A DNA stretch of 64,000 nt. Source: Semisulcospira habei. Lineage: Eukaryota > Mollusca > Gastropoda > Semisulcospiridae. The notes under the pieces were generated by a model, which was not told the origin of the DNA, searched no databases, and saw nothing but the letters and a program-made list of their open reading frames with translations. Shown here piece by piece: positions 35,137 to 46,138 of the stretch. Positions within the stretch are counted from its first letter, which is position 1. Each line of letters starts with the position of its first letter. The DNA is taken from assembly GCA_036245525.1 (NCBI GenBank), contig BTPG01000005.1:130083820-130147819 (forward strand), read 5' to 3'. The position numbers were made by a program, and so were the translations under genes.

Positions 35137-35916
35137 AGCCGAAACGTTCTTACGTTTAGCTACGTTCACTACGCCGGAAATACTGGCATTCGGAGGCGAT
35201 CAAAGGGAAGCAACCTGTGCGTACATATGATTTTCCAGTTTGCACGTGCTGCGTACACCGAGAACATTCTGAGACGGCCCCGAGCGGCAGGCTATCTACA
35301 GATAAACTCTTTGCCTAGCCAGTAGCAGAAGGTTCCATATAGCTCCGCGCGAGCACGTCAACTTTGTCTTTTGATTTCGCATCGTAGATTCTGCGTCGAC
35401 TCGACTCCATATATTATATGTAGAAATGAGAGCATTGATTCTCTTGAGCTCCTGCAATGTCTGCGGCAGGGTTTGGTGGAAACCAATAGCTGCCGGTCAG
35501 TCGGTCGGGCCTTTTTCGGGTCTAGCTGTTTTTCTGGCACGCGGAGATAATGATAGGTTCGGCCGGTGTAGCGGCCCACAGTTGCGTCGTAGATTTCGGC
35601 GTGTAAGAATCCCCCCACTATAATTATTGTCCGGCACTCCCAGTTGACTCAAGTTAGTACTGCACGATGAATATTTAGCTCACGTTTGTCCGGCTGTACA
35701 ATCATTGGGAACGATCAGTACATTTTGGTTTCACTCATTATATTTTCTCTGGACCGGCTGAATACCCATAAGGAGGCCGGTGAAGAGGGTTTCCACTGAA
35801 GTCTGCGCCGGCTTCGGGCACAGTAACGAGCACATTTGTTCTACCCAGTCAAGCGGCCTGTACCAGCCCTTCTCAACTCGCCACTGAAGTGCCGTTGCCA
35901 GTGTACAGCGGCACTT

Positions 35917-36145
35917 GGCGAGTCGAGCCGAAGGGCCGGTAGGCTCGAGGAGTAAGGATGTGCGCACCTGGCCAGTCAAGACTGAAGGGCTGGTAGGCCA
36001 TGCTCGATGAGTAGAGATGCGGCGGTGCTCTTCAGTTTGGCGAGTCGAGAAGGGCCCGGGTAGGCGGCTCGATGAGTAGAGATACGGTGCTCATCACTGA
36101 GTTTGGCGAGTCGACTGAGTAGGCCGCTCGATGAGCAAAGATGTT
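35917..36145. repeat. Irregular tandem repeat, four units of 50-70 bp
   Basis: Units start near 35917, 35970, 36039 and 36105. Shared parts: GGCGAGTCGAG, GGCTGGTAGGCC and GCTCGATGAGTAGAGATG. Units differ by short indels. Confidence 0.85.
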
Positions 36146-36420
36146 CGCATAACTTATGACTGTAAATGTGTAGCAACTCCAGTCCGCAGTGCCTCAATGC
36201 GGCTTCAGATTGCTCAAGTTGTCCGGGCGGTTTCAGCGGCACTGTGACATGGCGATGAGAGGGCATCCCATAGCCGGAGCGGAGTGCCGGGGGTATTTGA
36301 AGCGGTCCCACCTCAGTCACATCCCTCCGAAGTGACTCAACCGAAAACCGTACTGAGTACACGGGCCAATAAATGAGGACCTCGTACAAATGAGAGGCCA
36401 CTACTGAAACCGCAGCCACG

Positions 36421-36458
<38 letters not shown>

Positions 36459-36670
36459 CTCATGCGGTGCCCGGTGTGTGCGTGCGTGTGTGTGCCGGTG
36501 TGTGTGTCGGTGTGTGTGTGTATATGCAAGTAACGTGACACAAACGCGTATGCGTACACACACTGCGGGGACACGCCCACACGCTACTGAAACACGCACA
36601 CACACACATGCCGCACCGTGGAACACCGTCACTTCCCCGCGCGCGCGCGCGCGCACGCACGCACGCACGC

Positions 36671-36712
<42 letters not shown>
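36421..36712. repeat. Compound (TC)n, GT-rich, (GC)n and (AC)n tract
   Basis: (TC)n 36425-36454, CGCGCG run near 36640-36652, (AC)n 36661-36712. Long frames through it are low-complexity and not coding. Confidence 0.95.
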
Positions 36713-36714
<2 letters not shown>

Positions 36715-37032
36715 TGTTCTCACCGCCGCTGTCAGCACTAATTACATCCTAACACGCAATCCTTTCATAAAGCGCCCGAAATGGTCCGATTATAACTTGA
36801 TAAGAAGCATTAATCAACACCATAATCAAATTATACCGCGGTAAGGGTCACCGCCCTACCTGAAAGGTGGGTTCTCCACCCGATAGCCGTGTTACGTGAA
36901 AATGGGAACCTCTGCCGATAGACAGTGAGGGTTGACCCTTTCATTGCCATGACCGGTACATAAATTGTGGCTTTGATACAGTCCAACGCCGAAGAACCCT
37001 GTCAATGCAAGGAACGCAGATATAAACATGAA

Positions 37033-37099
37033 CAACAAGAGGCAATGAACCTCATGAGCCCCCGCATCTGCGGAGGGCTCATGAGGTTCATGGCCTCTT
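37033..37099. mobile_element. Family B hairpin
   Basis: ACAAGAGGCAATGAACCTCA and mirror; followed by GACAGTTAAAGAGTTAA. Confidence 0.87.
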
Positions 37100-37439
37100 A
37101 TTGGGTGGTGTTAGTATTTTGAATTCCGACAGTTAAAGAGTTAACAGGTGATGAAATATACAGGGTCATGGCATCTGGCAGGACTGAACAGGTAATTCTG
37201 TAACTCTTGCGTCGCGTAACTCTCCAGAAATTACCATCAATTATTCAGTGCATCAGTATATGCATGTTTAACTGACACCCAGTTCAACCAATCGTTCGTT
37301 CCATTACAGATTGCCAGGGTATACGCAAGAATAACGAATGACATTTTTCTTTACAGTACAACACACTCAGCACCTAAAATCGCAATCTCAGCTGGGAGTT
37401 GTCATCTGCAGACTACATTACGGTTTAGGAGACACTGAG

Positions 37440-37549
37440 ATCGACCATGATTCAAACCGGAGAGGTGCAGGGATAGCATGGAACTAGTATAGCGTCAGTA
37501 GGCGCCAAGCTATTCATGCACCACCCTTGAACTATCATGATCGATCCAT
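37440..37549. mobile_element. Diverged family A hairpin
   Basis: GATCGACCATGATTC and GGCGCCAAGCTATTCATGCA retained; the left arm is disrupted by insertions. Confidence 0.75.
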
Positions 37550-37916
37550 ATTATACTGTTATAGTGTGCCGGGGATGAATGGATTAAATATTCAAATTCT
37601 GACTAGATACCTACGCCAGCCCACGTACTGCGGAAAACATACAGTGTATAAGTACGTCGCAGTCAGTCACCGTACTTTGATGTGTGCAAGCCAGGCGGTT
37701 CACCTGCACAAGGTGTGCAATCCAGCCACGCGCTGCGCAGAACATGCACGTTACTCTCCCTTGTTTCATCCGTATGGGCTGGTCTGTGACGTTCGGCCTT
37801 ACGGATCAAGAAAACAACGAGAGAATAATCAAAAGAAGAAACTGCCTTTTCTAAGCGTGTTTCTTTTTCGTTGGGTTATTCTCTGCATTTTACACGCTTA
37901 GCAGTCACCTAACAAA

Positions 37917-37948
37917 GCCCCCCCCCAAAAAAAAAAAAAAAAAAAAAA

Positions 37949-37981
<33 letters not shown>
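37917..37981. repeat. Poly-C, poly-A, poly-T block
   Basis: C7, about 21 A, one G, then about 32 T. A head-to-head A/T structure that is hard to sequence reliably. Confidence 0.95.
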
Positions 37982-38505
37982 CCCCACAGCGGTAACCATG
38001 TTAGTTCAAGGGAGGTGTAGGGAACAGCTATCTTCGTTGGGTTATTCTCTGCATTTTACACGCTTAGCAGTTAACTAACTCAGTAACTAACTAACAACAA
38101 CAACAATAAAGAGAGAGAGAAGAAAGAAAAATTGTATTTTTTTTTCACAGAGGTAAACATGTGCTTACGGCTTGAACAAAAAAACAACAGTTGAATTTAT
38201 TATTATTATTATTACTGACGTAAGGCAGTTGTGGGCCACAATGGAGTACGACTGGCCCCAGGTAACACCTATACACAGGCCCCACTTACTTGGCTATCAG
38301 ACTCCCGCAGTGAGAAGGGCATAGTGTCCACAAGGAAAACAAAGGTAAAACTGACACTGAAGAAAAAAGGCTCCTGTAACAATGTTTTGACGTGTGAGCG
38401 AGAGAGACTGAATCTGTTTGAAAGACCTGTACACGTTTCAAATCCAGAGCCAAACTGATTTGCAATTAAACTGCCCTAGGAAGGCGGCGAAAGTCAGCAA
38501 GTCCA

Positions 38506-38580
38506 TAGTTTTTTGTGAAAAGCGATATTTTTTTTTACAGTAGTACAACGAAAATCTCGCTTTTCACAAAACAATGACTT
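38506..38580. repeat. Family F hairpin
   Basis: TTTTTTGTGAAAAGCGATAT against AAAATCTCGCTTTTCACAAA. Other copies: 53761-53822, 55907-55975, 61805-61867. Confidence 0.88.
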
Positions 38581-38868
38581 AATGCCTTTTGCTTTCACGG
38601 GGCAGACCAGCAAAAGATTAGATACAGTCTACTCCGCTTAGTATACTGTGCCAAGGTGTAACAAAAGTCGCTTCATATCAACACTTTTTTACAGGTCCCA
38701 ACAGCAGTTTTTCCAACGTCAATTACTTCGCTTATAACAAACATTGGATATAACAGCAAGAAAAAAATTGAGTCCCCTAACGATTTGTTCAATCCGGAAT
38801 TTACTATTGCCGGTACAAACTGGCCATGGGCGTCAGCGGCACTTCTGGCGCCTAAGTCTCAGGAGATG

Positions 38869-38952
38869 GATAGACCATGCCAGTTCAAGGGTTGTGCCTG
38901 ATTAGCTTGGCGCCAAGCTAATCAGGCACAACCCTTGAGCTGGCATGGTCGA
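38869..38952. mobile_element. Family A hairpin without loop
   Basis: GGGTTGTGCCTGATTAGCTT and mirror meet at GGCGCC; flanked by GACCATGCCAG and CTGGCATGGTC. Confidence 0.9.
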
Positions 38953-39257
38953 TTCTTCTCCCGCAATTGGCATCTCTGCCGATGCCACCTGAAAGCTTCG
39001 AACCAGGCAGCACGGCCGCACAGAGCTGGTGTGGATTTTGTGGCAGACAGATTTTTAACGATGTCTAGAGACCGTGAGGAATGTCAACAAATACACTCAG
39101 AGTCTAGAGTCAGTCTGTCTCGGCTGGTCGGCTATAGAACTAATCAAGGCTTACCTCTGTAGTCACTGAGCGCTAGTCAGGGCTGCATCAACAGTCGTCA
39201 CTCAAACCATGATGACCACTCCAGCCAGAAGATGTAAAATGTGGTCGATGTCGGCCA

Positions 39258-39323
39258 GCAAGATGCATAGATTCTCGTGAGGCCCTGCAGATGCAGGGCC
39301 TCACGAGAATCTATGCCTCTTGC
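39258..39323. mobile_element. Family B hairpin
   Basis: GCAAGATGCATAGATTCTCG pairs with CGAGAATCTATGCCTCTTGC. Confidence 0.88.
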
Positions 39324-39569
39324 AGGTTCGAGGGTGGTGCCGGACTTATACGACATGAACTGCACTGTGCAGTAGAACTGCACAGGCCGCAGTGCTGCTG
39401 CACTGAACTGACAGCCGGAATTATGTCAAGCCAGATAAAAAAGTAACTTGAAATAGGCGTTAGACTAAAAGTAAAGCTTACGCCATAGGTGCGCAAGTCA
39501 AGGTTGAAACAAATCATGGATTTTCAGCTGTGTGTGTCAGTGTGCCGCCTTACCTTCTGTGCGTGCGTG

Positions 39570-39651
39570 GGTCAATGTTTGTGTGTGTGTGTGTGTGTGT
39601 GTATGTTTGTCAGTCTGTGAGTGTGTGCCGCCTGGTGTAGTGTGTGTGTGT

Positions 39652-39713
<62 letters not shown>

Positions 39714-39825
39714 CTGAGACCGTGTATATGTGTGTATGATCGCGCACTTGTGACGGTGTGTGTGTGTCAGTGCGTGTGTGTGTGTGCGTGCGCCGCGCCG
39801 CGTGTGTGTGTGTGTGTGTTCGTGC
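39570..39825. repeat. Long (GT)n microsatellite cluster
   Basis: (GT)n of about 60 bases at 39651-39711, with flanking interrupted runs. Confidence 0.95.
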
Positions 39826-40138
39826 ATTTGTATGTCAGCCTGTCTGCGTACTTGAACCAAACACCGCGAGCCTCTGCACAGCCCTACCTGTGAATGTTCA
39901 TCATTATTGTGAGCCGGTCGCTGCGTACCGGGGCAGGGAAGTGTATGGAGCGTGTCCGGCCTTCTCAGCAGAGAGAGTAGTGGGGCTGTGCATAAATGTG
40001 CAGATCTGACTTACACAAAAGCGGAGCGGTTAACCGCTTACCCCTCTATCAACACCATTACCTTTCTTTCGACTCTTTTCCAATATAAATAGAGTGTTAT
40101 AATGACACCCTTCAACGTGTCTCTTTCACTTTCAGCGT

Positions 40139-40569
40139 GAATCGGTATGGTATGGTACGGTGTCTCCAAGGCGCATATATCCGTCTAATTAAAGACGCTC
40201 AAGGCGCCGCCGTAGGGATGGAAGCTGGAGCTTTGAAAGCCTGCTGCTACTAAGTGCTACTTTATGTGCAAACCTCCACCCGGCTCAGTATTAACTTCGG
40301 TGCATGTGAAATATTTCTGTTTCCGTTTCACCGGCCCTACCGGGCCTTCTCAGTCTTTTCGACTAGTGATAATCGGATTTTTAACGTGCGCACTTGATGA
40401 TTATGCGTGCTGTGCACAACGAAGGCGAGACAGGCAACCGTAAGTCGAGTCTGTACTGACTCGATGGGAATGAGGAAAAGTCCACATCCCATTCCTTCCC
40501 ACCAGGGGATTCGAACCCGGGACTGATCTTACTCGACTGTCAGCGCAGTGTCTTATCCACTACGTCCCC
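40139..40569 (-). mobile_element. tRNA-derived SINE
   Basis: Read on the minus strand, the head GGGGACGTAGTGGATAAGAC contains a box A-like segment (TAGTGGATAAG) and a perfect box B, GGTTCGAATCC, within about 72 bases, so it descends from a tRNA. The body carries CACGTTAAAAATCC and GCGCCTTGAGCG, motifs common in animal SINEs, and the tail repeats ATACC/ATACG units (plus strand GGTATGGTATGGTACGG). The anticodon arm is not tRNA-like, so this is not a functional tRNA gene. The promoter-proximal head was copied in the adjacent tandem duplication. Confidence 0.82.
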
Positions 40570-41368
40570 AAGAATCGAGCCAGTTTCTGAACTTGAACTG
40601 ACCGTGTGACAGCTGAAGTCGGACTAGCTCGTCAGTCGATTTAACCGGCTCTCGGAAGCGGCTTTGTCGCGACTCAGTGATTCCCGCAGAAATCATTGCG
40701 ACAAAAAGCGTTGCCGACAGCTACCGAGTTAATTACCTTGACGCCTCTCTAGACGTCAAGTTAATAACACTACTATTATGCCATTGTGATCATTTCTTTG
40801 TCTGAAAGGCAGTCAGCCTCGTCCAGATGGAGATTTCCCCAAAAAGGCAATGTATGCTGGTCTGTGATTTTGGACCTTACGGCCTTTGACCGTAAGGTTC
40901 AAAATCACAGACCAGCACATCTTAGCGGGGCCGCAGAAGCGAAAGAGTGAAGCCGTCAGCGCAGTGTCTTATCCACTACGTCCCCAAGAATCGAGCCAGT
41001 TTCTGAACTTGAACTGACCGTGTGACAGCTGGTCGGACTAGCTCGTCAGTCGATTTAACCCTTTGGCTCTCGGAAGCGGCTTTGTCGCGACTCAGTGATT
41101 CCCGCAGAAATCATTGCGACAAAAAGCGTTGCCGACAGCTACCGAGTTAATTACCTTGACGCCTCTCTAGACGTCAAGTTAATAACACTACTATTATGCC
41201 ATTGTGATCATTTCTTTGTCTGAAAGGCAGTCAGCCTCGTCCAGATGGAGATTTCCCCCAAAAGGCAATGTATGCTGGTCTGTGATTTTGGACCTTACGG
41301 CCTTTGACCGTAAGGTTCAAAATCACAGACCAGCACATCTTAGCCGCAGAAGCGAAAGAGTGAAGCCA
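40539..41368. repeat. Tandem duplication, two units of about 415 bp
   Basis: Unit 1 is 40539-40954 and unit 2 is 40955-41368. Both begin GTCAGCGCAGTGTCTTATCC, which is part of the SINE head, and both carry one family C hairpin (40646-40731, 41057-41148) and one family E hairpin (40854-40919, 41270-41335). They differ by a few short indels, for example CCTTT missing from unit 1 after GATTTAAC. Confidence 0.95.
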
Positions 41369-41539
41369 AAGTCCCTTTCACCGCCAGCCAGACAATAAAT
41401 TATTTGAGCCCCAGTCTACTTAGTTTAATGTACAGCATCATCACCCTCTCTTCTCTTTCTATCATCGCCATCAAGCAAACAGGGCAGCGTGGGTCAAGCT
41501 CGGCACATTTCGTCATTGTTCTAACCATGAAACAATGAA

Positions 41540-41608
41540 ACAGGCTCGACCCAAAAACAATTCCCTTTGGGACAATAAACAACAACAACAACAACAACAA
41601 TGATAATA

Positions 41609-41642
<34 letters not shown>

Positions 41643-41645
41643 TAT
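41540..41645 (+). mobile_element. Retroposon 3' tail with AAC and AAT repeats
   Basis: CAATTCCCTTTGGGACAATAAA leads into (AAC)n and then (AAT)n. The block resembles a common retroposon 3' end. No body could be identified. Confidence 0.4.
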
Positions 41646-42120
41646 CATAACCACTGATCATTTGTCTGCACTGATCTGGTTAATCCATCCCGCCCTGTAC
41701 ATTCAAAGTATACAGCGGAAGATGGATCGACCATGACAGTGCAAGGTAATGCCAGATCTGCTTGGCACCTTGGTGCAGGACTTGGACACGTTTATCATGA
41801 CTTACCTAGTGCATCAGTGAAAGGTCATCGGGCCAACATCGGCCCCACTGAGTTAGCCAGCGCACAGACACTGCCGGAACTGGACCGACGTAGGCCCAAT
41901 GGCCTTTAATGCACTGGAGACTTCAATACCAAGTGACTGGTTACATTCTACACATGCAGTCTTTCTCTAGTACGTGTATCACTTTCAGCTGGGAACAAGC
42001 AGTAGTAAACCGGAGCCGCAAAGAAATCACCTGAAACAACTTCAGGCCAACAGAGGTACGACCAGCACTAACGGTTTTATGCCCAAGTCACGGTGACGGG
42101 GAATAGTCATCGCAGAGGAT

Positions 42121-42219
42121 GGTTCGACCATGACTGCTCAAGGGCAGTGCCTGATTAGCTTGGCGCCCCAGGCGCCAAGCTAATCTGGCACTACCCTTGA
42201 GCTATTGTTATGGTCGATA
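42121..42219. mobile_element. Family A hairpin
   Basis: CTCAAGGGCAGTGCCTGATT and mirror around GGCGCCCCAGGCGCC. Confidence 0.88.
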
Positions 42220-42284
42220 ATCTCTAACGCAATGACACATCACTCAGCAGAAAAGAGCGAAGTATAGGGTTCGGGAAGCTCAGT

Positions 42285-42325
42285 GACGTCATCACGCTAG
42301 TGGTGGCGGCCATCTTGTGAGGATA
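42285..42325 (-). promoter_or_regulatory. CRE-like plus YY1-like motif pair
   Basis: TGACGTCA (full palindromic cAMP-response-element core) lies about 20 bases from AAGATGGCCGCC read on the minus strand. This pair is typical of a compact promoter for minus-strand transcription. The ATG inside the YY1-like motif opens only a 29-codon frame. It could be an alternative upstream promoter for the minus-strand gene or a promoter of an unseen transcript; neither is shown by the sequence. Confidence 0.3.
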
Positions 42326-42597
42326 CGGGACTAAGGCGCGCATAGGGCAATCGCTGTCGCTATAGGCAATAACAGCAAGTCTTGCCATCACCGTCGGAAA
42401 CCGCTAACCAGAAGAGGAAGAAACATGAAGAAAAACGACGTGATGAAACACTCCTGAAGAGTTATAAATTATTATTATTATTATTATTGTTATTATTACT
42501 TCGCTACTATCTGAAGTATATCCTATCCTCTTAAGGTGGCGGCTGAAGCGCCGATGCTCCTAGGCAACGCGGGGAACTTCCCGAGCCCTATTGATGG

Positions 42598-42710
42598 GTA
42601 CTTTGATTGACTGATTGATTGATTCAATGATTGACTGATCGGGATTGCGTGACTGACTGAGGCAGTAACCGATTGATGGACTGATTGATTGACTGATTGA
42701 TTGCTTTCAT
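42598..42710. repeat. (TGAT/TGAC)n minisatellite
   Basis: Repeating GATTGACTGATT units over about 110 bases. Confidence 0.9.
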
Positions 42711-43117
42711 CTCGAATGTCAAACAAACTGTGGCGGCATTTTCTTCTTCTTTTTCTTCCCTCAGGTGTCAGCCGGCGTTAAAGCAAAAATTCAGTTCAAG
42801 GCAGACAAGCCAGCCGTGCGAAAGTGATGAGGGGAGATAAGGCAGGTTTCACTCTCGGCTAGACGCGTGAGAGACAAGCGTTTCAAGCCTTTCCGGACTC
42901 CTACCTGTATAAACACACAGAAATAATAACAACGGCGGCACACGACCTGGGCAGTCACGACCAAACGCGCCTAGAAACCGCCATGAGGATGTTCTGCCCT
43001 GGAAATGTAATAGCAGCGCCGACGGTCACTCAGTTCTGCACCCTGACGTTGAAACCACCAATCATTTTTTTAAGTTAAACTATATCCTTTTAGGTCTACG
43101 TCACAGTTCTGTGGGCA

Positions 43118-43254
43118 GATCGAACATGATAGTTCAAAGGTGGTGTCGGAATAGCTATGTTAGTTCAAGGGTGGTGTCAGTATAGCTTGGCGCCTACAGG
43201 CACCAAGCTATTCTGACACCACCCTGAACTATCATAGTCGATCCACATCCTGCC
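43118..43254. mobile_element. Family A element with a doubled left arm
   Basis: The arm GTTCAAAGGTGGTGTCGGAA is followed about 40 bases later by a second copy, GTTCAAGGGTGGTGTCAGTA, then a single right arm. Confidence 0.85.
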
Positions 43255-43539
43255 GTAGCATGTCAGGGTTATAGCGGCAATTTGGGATATCCGAGAAGTC
43301 GGACGATACAGCAACCCGGCTTATGTGTGACTCCTGACTACCCGTCTGTCTCAGTAGTTATGGGTTAAAGCAAATTAGTGAGTGTGACTGACATCAGAAA
43401 AGTCGGACGATATAGTAACGCCATTATTTGTCGGTCACTTTTGAATACATTCCTCAGGGGCTAAGTCAGTAAATTGCTTCGCTTCTTAAGATGTCACAGT
43501 AGAACAGTTGGTCCCTTGGCATTTTGTACTACACTGAGC

Positions 43540-43772
43540 AGAACTGACCTCGCCGCGTTTTGCCGAGCAAACATCTTTCAGTCTTGCAAGAATAAGTGGT
43601 CTCAGTTAAGACAGGTGCTCTTATAGAGAAGTCTTAAGGGCAAAAAGTGTAACCTGTCACTAAAGACCCCCGGCATTTAGGTCATGTGTCTACAGCGGAC
43701 ACCTCAGTAAATGATGGTCTTTGAATTACAGGTGATCTCTCATACGGATGATCGCTCAGTGTTTGCTGTAAC
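43540..43772. mobile_element. Family G repeat
   Basis: TGGTCTCAGTTAAGACAGGT carries a CAGT insert relative to GGTCTTAAAAGACAGG of other copies; right part GATGGTCTTTGAATTACAGG. Confidence 0.78.
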
Positions 43773-44062
43773 AAGTTGTGTGCATCCTAGATCATAATAA
43801 TGAAGCCATCCGTCGAGACGGCTGTGATGTTCGTACGGTTCCTCGCATGAACGCCTATGCCCTTGTGCTAGTTCAAGCGGGGTCGTACCCGGCTCTGGTC
43901 AAGCTGCAAATTCCAAACACATTTGGCTTTCCCAAAAACAGACACTGGTACTCACTCCTTGAGCCCACCGAAAACTCTGAAATGGGAATTGCGTGCATTC
44001 CAATCGAAAACTGCAGTGCGCAGCCAGTCATAGTTTCAGTAAAAGTATGGCATCAGAAGTGA
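43769..44062 (+). other. Open frame of unknown nature between repeats
   Basis: About 95 codons between a family G repeat and a family O repeat, containing GSYPALVKLQIPNTFGFPKN and GIACIPIENC. Composition is not low-complexity, but no family is recognised and both flanks are transposon-derived. It may be a decayed element fragment. Confidence 0.2.
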
Positions 44063-44199
44063 TCCGGACTGACTTGTACCGTCGACGGGTCAGCATGCTA
44101 CAGCGTAAAATCTCAAAATGCCACAAGAAGTATTAACCCATGAAGCTCTGGCATGTTACGACATGATGTTGATCGACCACGACAATAAATTCACGTTCA

Positions 44200-44492
44200 A
44201 GTTCCTGTTCTTGGTACACATATTAAGCACCAGACACAGTGCTAGTAATATTCTCTTTACCTGTGGCAGGGCAGTTACATTTGTCAAAATCGTTACCTAC
44301 AACAACCAATCCGGGCCAGTAGACTGGTAGAATACATCAGACGGTTTCACCGGTTTATACAACTAAGATTCGGACATTCTGTGACAGGATGTGGATCGAC
44401 CATGATAGTTCAACGGTGGTGTCAGAATTATAGGCGCCAAGCTATTCTGACACCAACCTTGAACTATCATGGTCGATCTACATCATGCCGTA
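44200..44492. mobile_element. Family O larger repeat with embedded family A hairpin (copy 1)
   Basis: Contains AGTGCTAGTAATATTCTC, CGTTACCTACAACAACCA and the hairpin at 44393-44479. Two other copies share the order of these parts: 46430-46690 (inverted) and 55080-55402. Confidence 0.75.
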
Positions 44493-44705
44493 GCATGTCA
44501 GGGCTTTATAGGTTCTGACACCACCACCCGGTCGATCTGTCGGTAATAGCAGCAAAGCCGCTGTCAAAAATTAAACAGTACATAGGATTTTGTCCAATGT
44601 GGTACTATCAGTGGCGAGTACATCGTACCTTTAGATTATCAACTACATTGGATATAAATGTCACAAATACAGACCAAGAAAATGACTGAAAATCTGAGTG
44701 TGCAA

Positions 44706-44909
44706 TCGAACTTGCTTTTCAAAAAAGGAAAAAAAAATGCGACCTTAAAAGACAGGTGCTATCCCCAAGAGAAGTCTTAAAAGGTAGGAAGTGTCACCTG
44801 TCAGTAAAGACAATCATTCAGGAGGTTACAGCCACCTGAATGATGGTCTTTAATGGCAGGTAGTGATCTATCATAAGGTGAGGTGGCTCAAAACATGTTC
44901 TGCTGTAGC
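44706..44909. mobile_element. Family G repeat
   Basis: CCTTAAAAGACAGGTGCTAT, GTCACCTGTCAGTAAAGAC and CAAAACATGTTCTGCTGTAG. Confidence 0.8.
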
Positions 44910-45018
44910 ACAAGAAAACAGGTGAACTGGGAGGTGTCTTCCCGCTCATCCACGCTGTTAAATCTGCAAGAAACACTGCAGTTTATATGGTCTCCTGAGA
45001 TATACGCCTCTTGCTGGC

Positions 45019-45362
45019 ACAGTACTGGCATCCTCACTCAGAGCCTGGAGTCAAATCCCTGTGGAGTGGAGTCTGCATCCGTCTCGCGGGAGGAAGTAAA
45101 AATATCCGGGGGAGCGAGTATCGAGAACATTGACGAGGAAAAGACTGATGAGGGCGTGGCAACCCCAGGTGAGTATCTTTTCCAGAACCTGTCAAAACCG
45201 CCCTTTCCCACAGCGAGCAACAGCTACCTGACACAGGCATTGATCGTCAAGAGCCTTCAAGAAGTAACCACTTCAGTGCTAGCGGACGCAGACCGCGTTT
45301 CTTCAATAGGCTTCGTTAATTCAAGGCTGAAACAAAAACCTAGAAGTTCCATGGGAACATGA
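45019..45362 (+). other. Open frame of unknown nature
   Basis: In-frame text after an AG includes SREEVKISGGASIENIDEE and GVATPGEYLFQNLSKPPFP, ending in a stop at 45360-45362. The wording is protein-like, but no domain is recognised. It could be an exon remnant; it sits between a family G and a family B element. Confidence 0.2.
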
Positions 45363-45378
45363 AATCAAAGTGGTGTCA

Positions 45379-45597
45379 GCAAGAGGCATATATCCTCATG
45401 CGCCCCCGCAACTGCGGGGGCTCATGAGGATCTATGCCTCTTGCAGTTGGGTGGTGTTCACATTTTCTCGGCACTGAACGGGTTAAATCTTTTGCTGTTG
45501 AGAAAGAAAAAAAACTGAACACCACCCAAATGCAAGAGGTATAGGTCCTCATGAGCCCCCGCAGTTGCGGGGGCTCATGAGGATCTATGCCTCTTGC
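45379..45597. mobile_element. Two family B elements in opposite orientation
   Basis: Hairpins 45379-45444 and 45532-45597, separated by the outer arm GGCACTGAACGGGTTAA and its approximate mirror. Both are almost perfect palindromes. Confidence 0.9.
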
Positions 45598-46069
45598 TGA
45601 CATCACTCTGTATCCATGTTCCTTGGACAGATGGGGATCTCTGACGTTGAATTTACCATGATTTCAGAATCACAATTTGAGTCCACTGGCAGTGAACGGG
45701 GTTTATATTACTACACAACGAACTTATCCGTCTGCTCAGTGGCGTTATCGCTCTCACATAGCACGTTACAATGAATCAATGAATCTTTATTTTACAACGG
45801 TGAAGATATTAACACAGTCAGTGACTATATCATTTTTCGTACCCGTGCCGTTGCTAAAACTAGGACTAAGTACAAAATTTACATAAAACAGGGACATCAA
45901 AGCACAGTGATACAAAATATACAGTCGTCTAAAAGCAAACATACGCATGCACGCACAAACGCACACGCGCGCGCGCGCGCGCACAAGAGATATGTAGACC
46001 CTTGTACATGCGTCTATTTAACCCGCAGTAACTCCCTCATTTGAGGAACAGGTGGAACCGATCTTAAGC

Positions 46070-46138
46070 CTGCAAGAGTCATAGATTCTCACGATCCTCT
46101 GTGACTGCATGAGCTCATGTGAATCTATGACTCTTGCA
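46070..46138. mobile_element. Family B-like hairpin
   Basis: GCAAGAGTCATAGATTCTCA pairs with TGTGAATCTATGACTCTTGC. Confidence 0.85.

Noticed and set aside
35976..36738. Long open frames over 36.0-36.7 kb on the minus strand
   Set aside because: They run through (AC)n, (GC)n and (TC)n simple repeats; translations are VCVCVC or RERERE strings.
40495..40569. tRNA gene on the minus strand
   Set aside because: Box A and box B are present, but the anticodon arm does not fold like a tRNA and a SINE body and tail follow.
45379..45597. Intrinsic transcription terminators (GC-rich hairpins)
   Set aside because: These are family B transposon hairpins in animal DNA, lack a U tract, and occur in both orientations at many sites.
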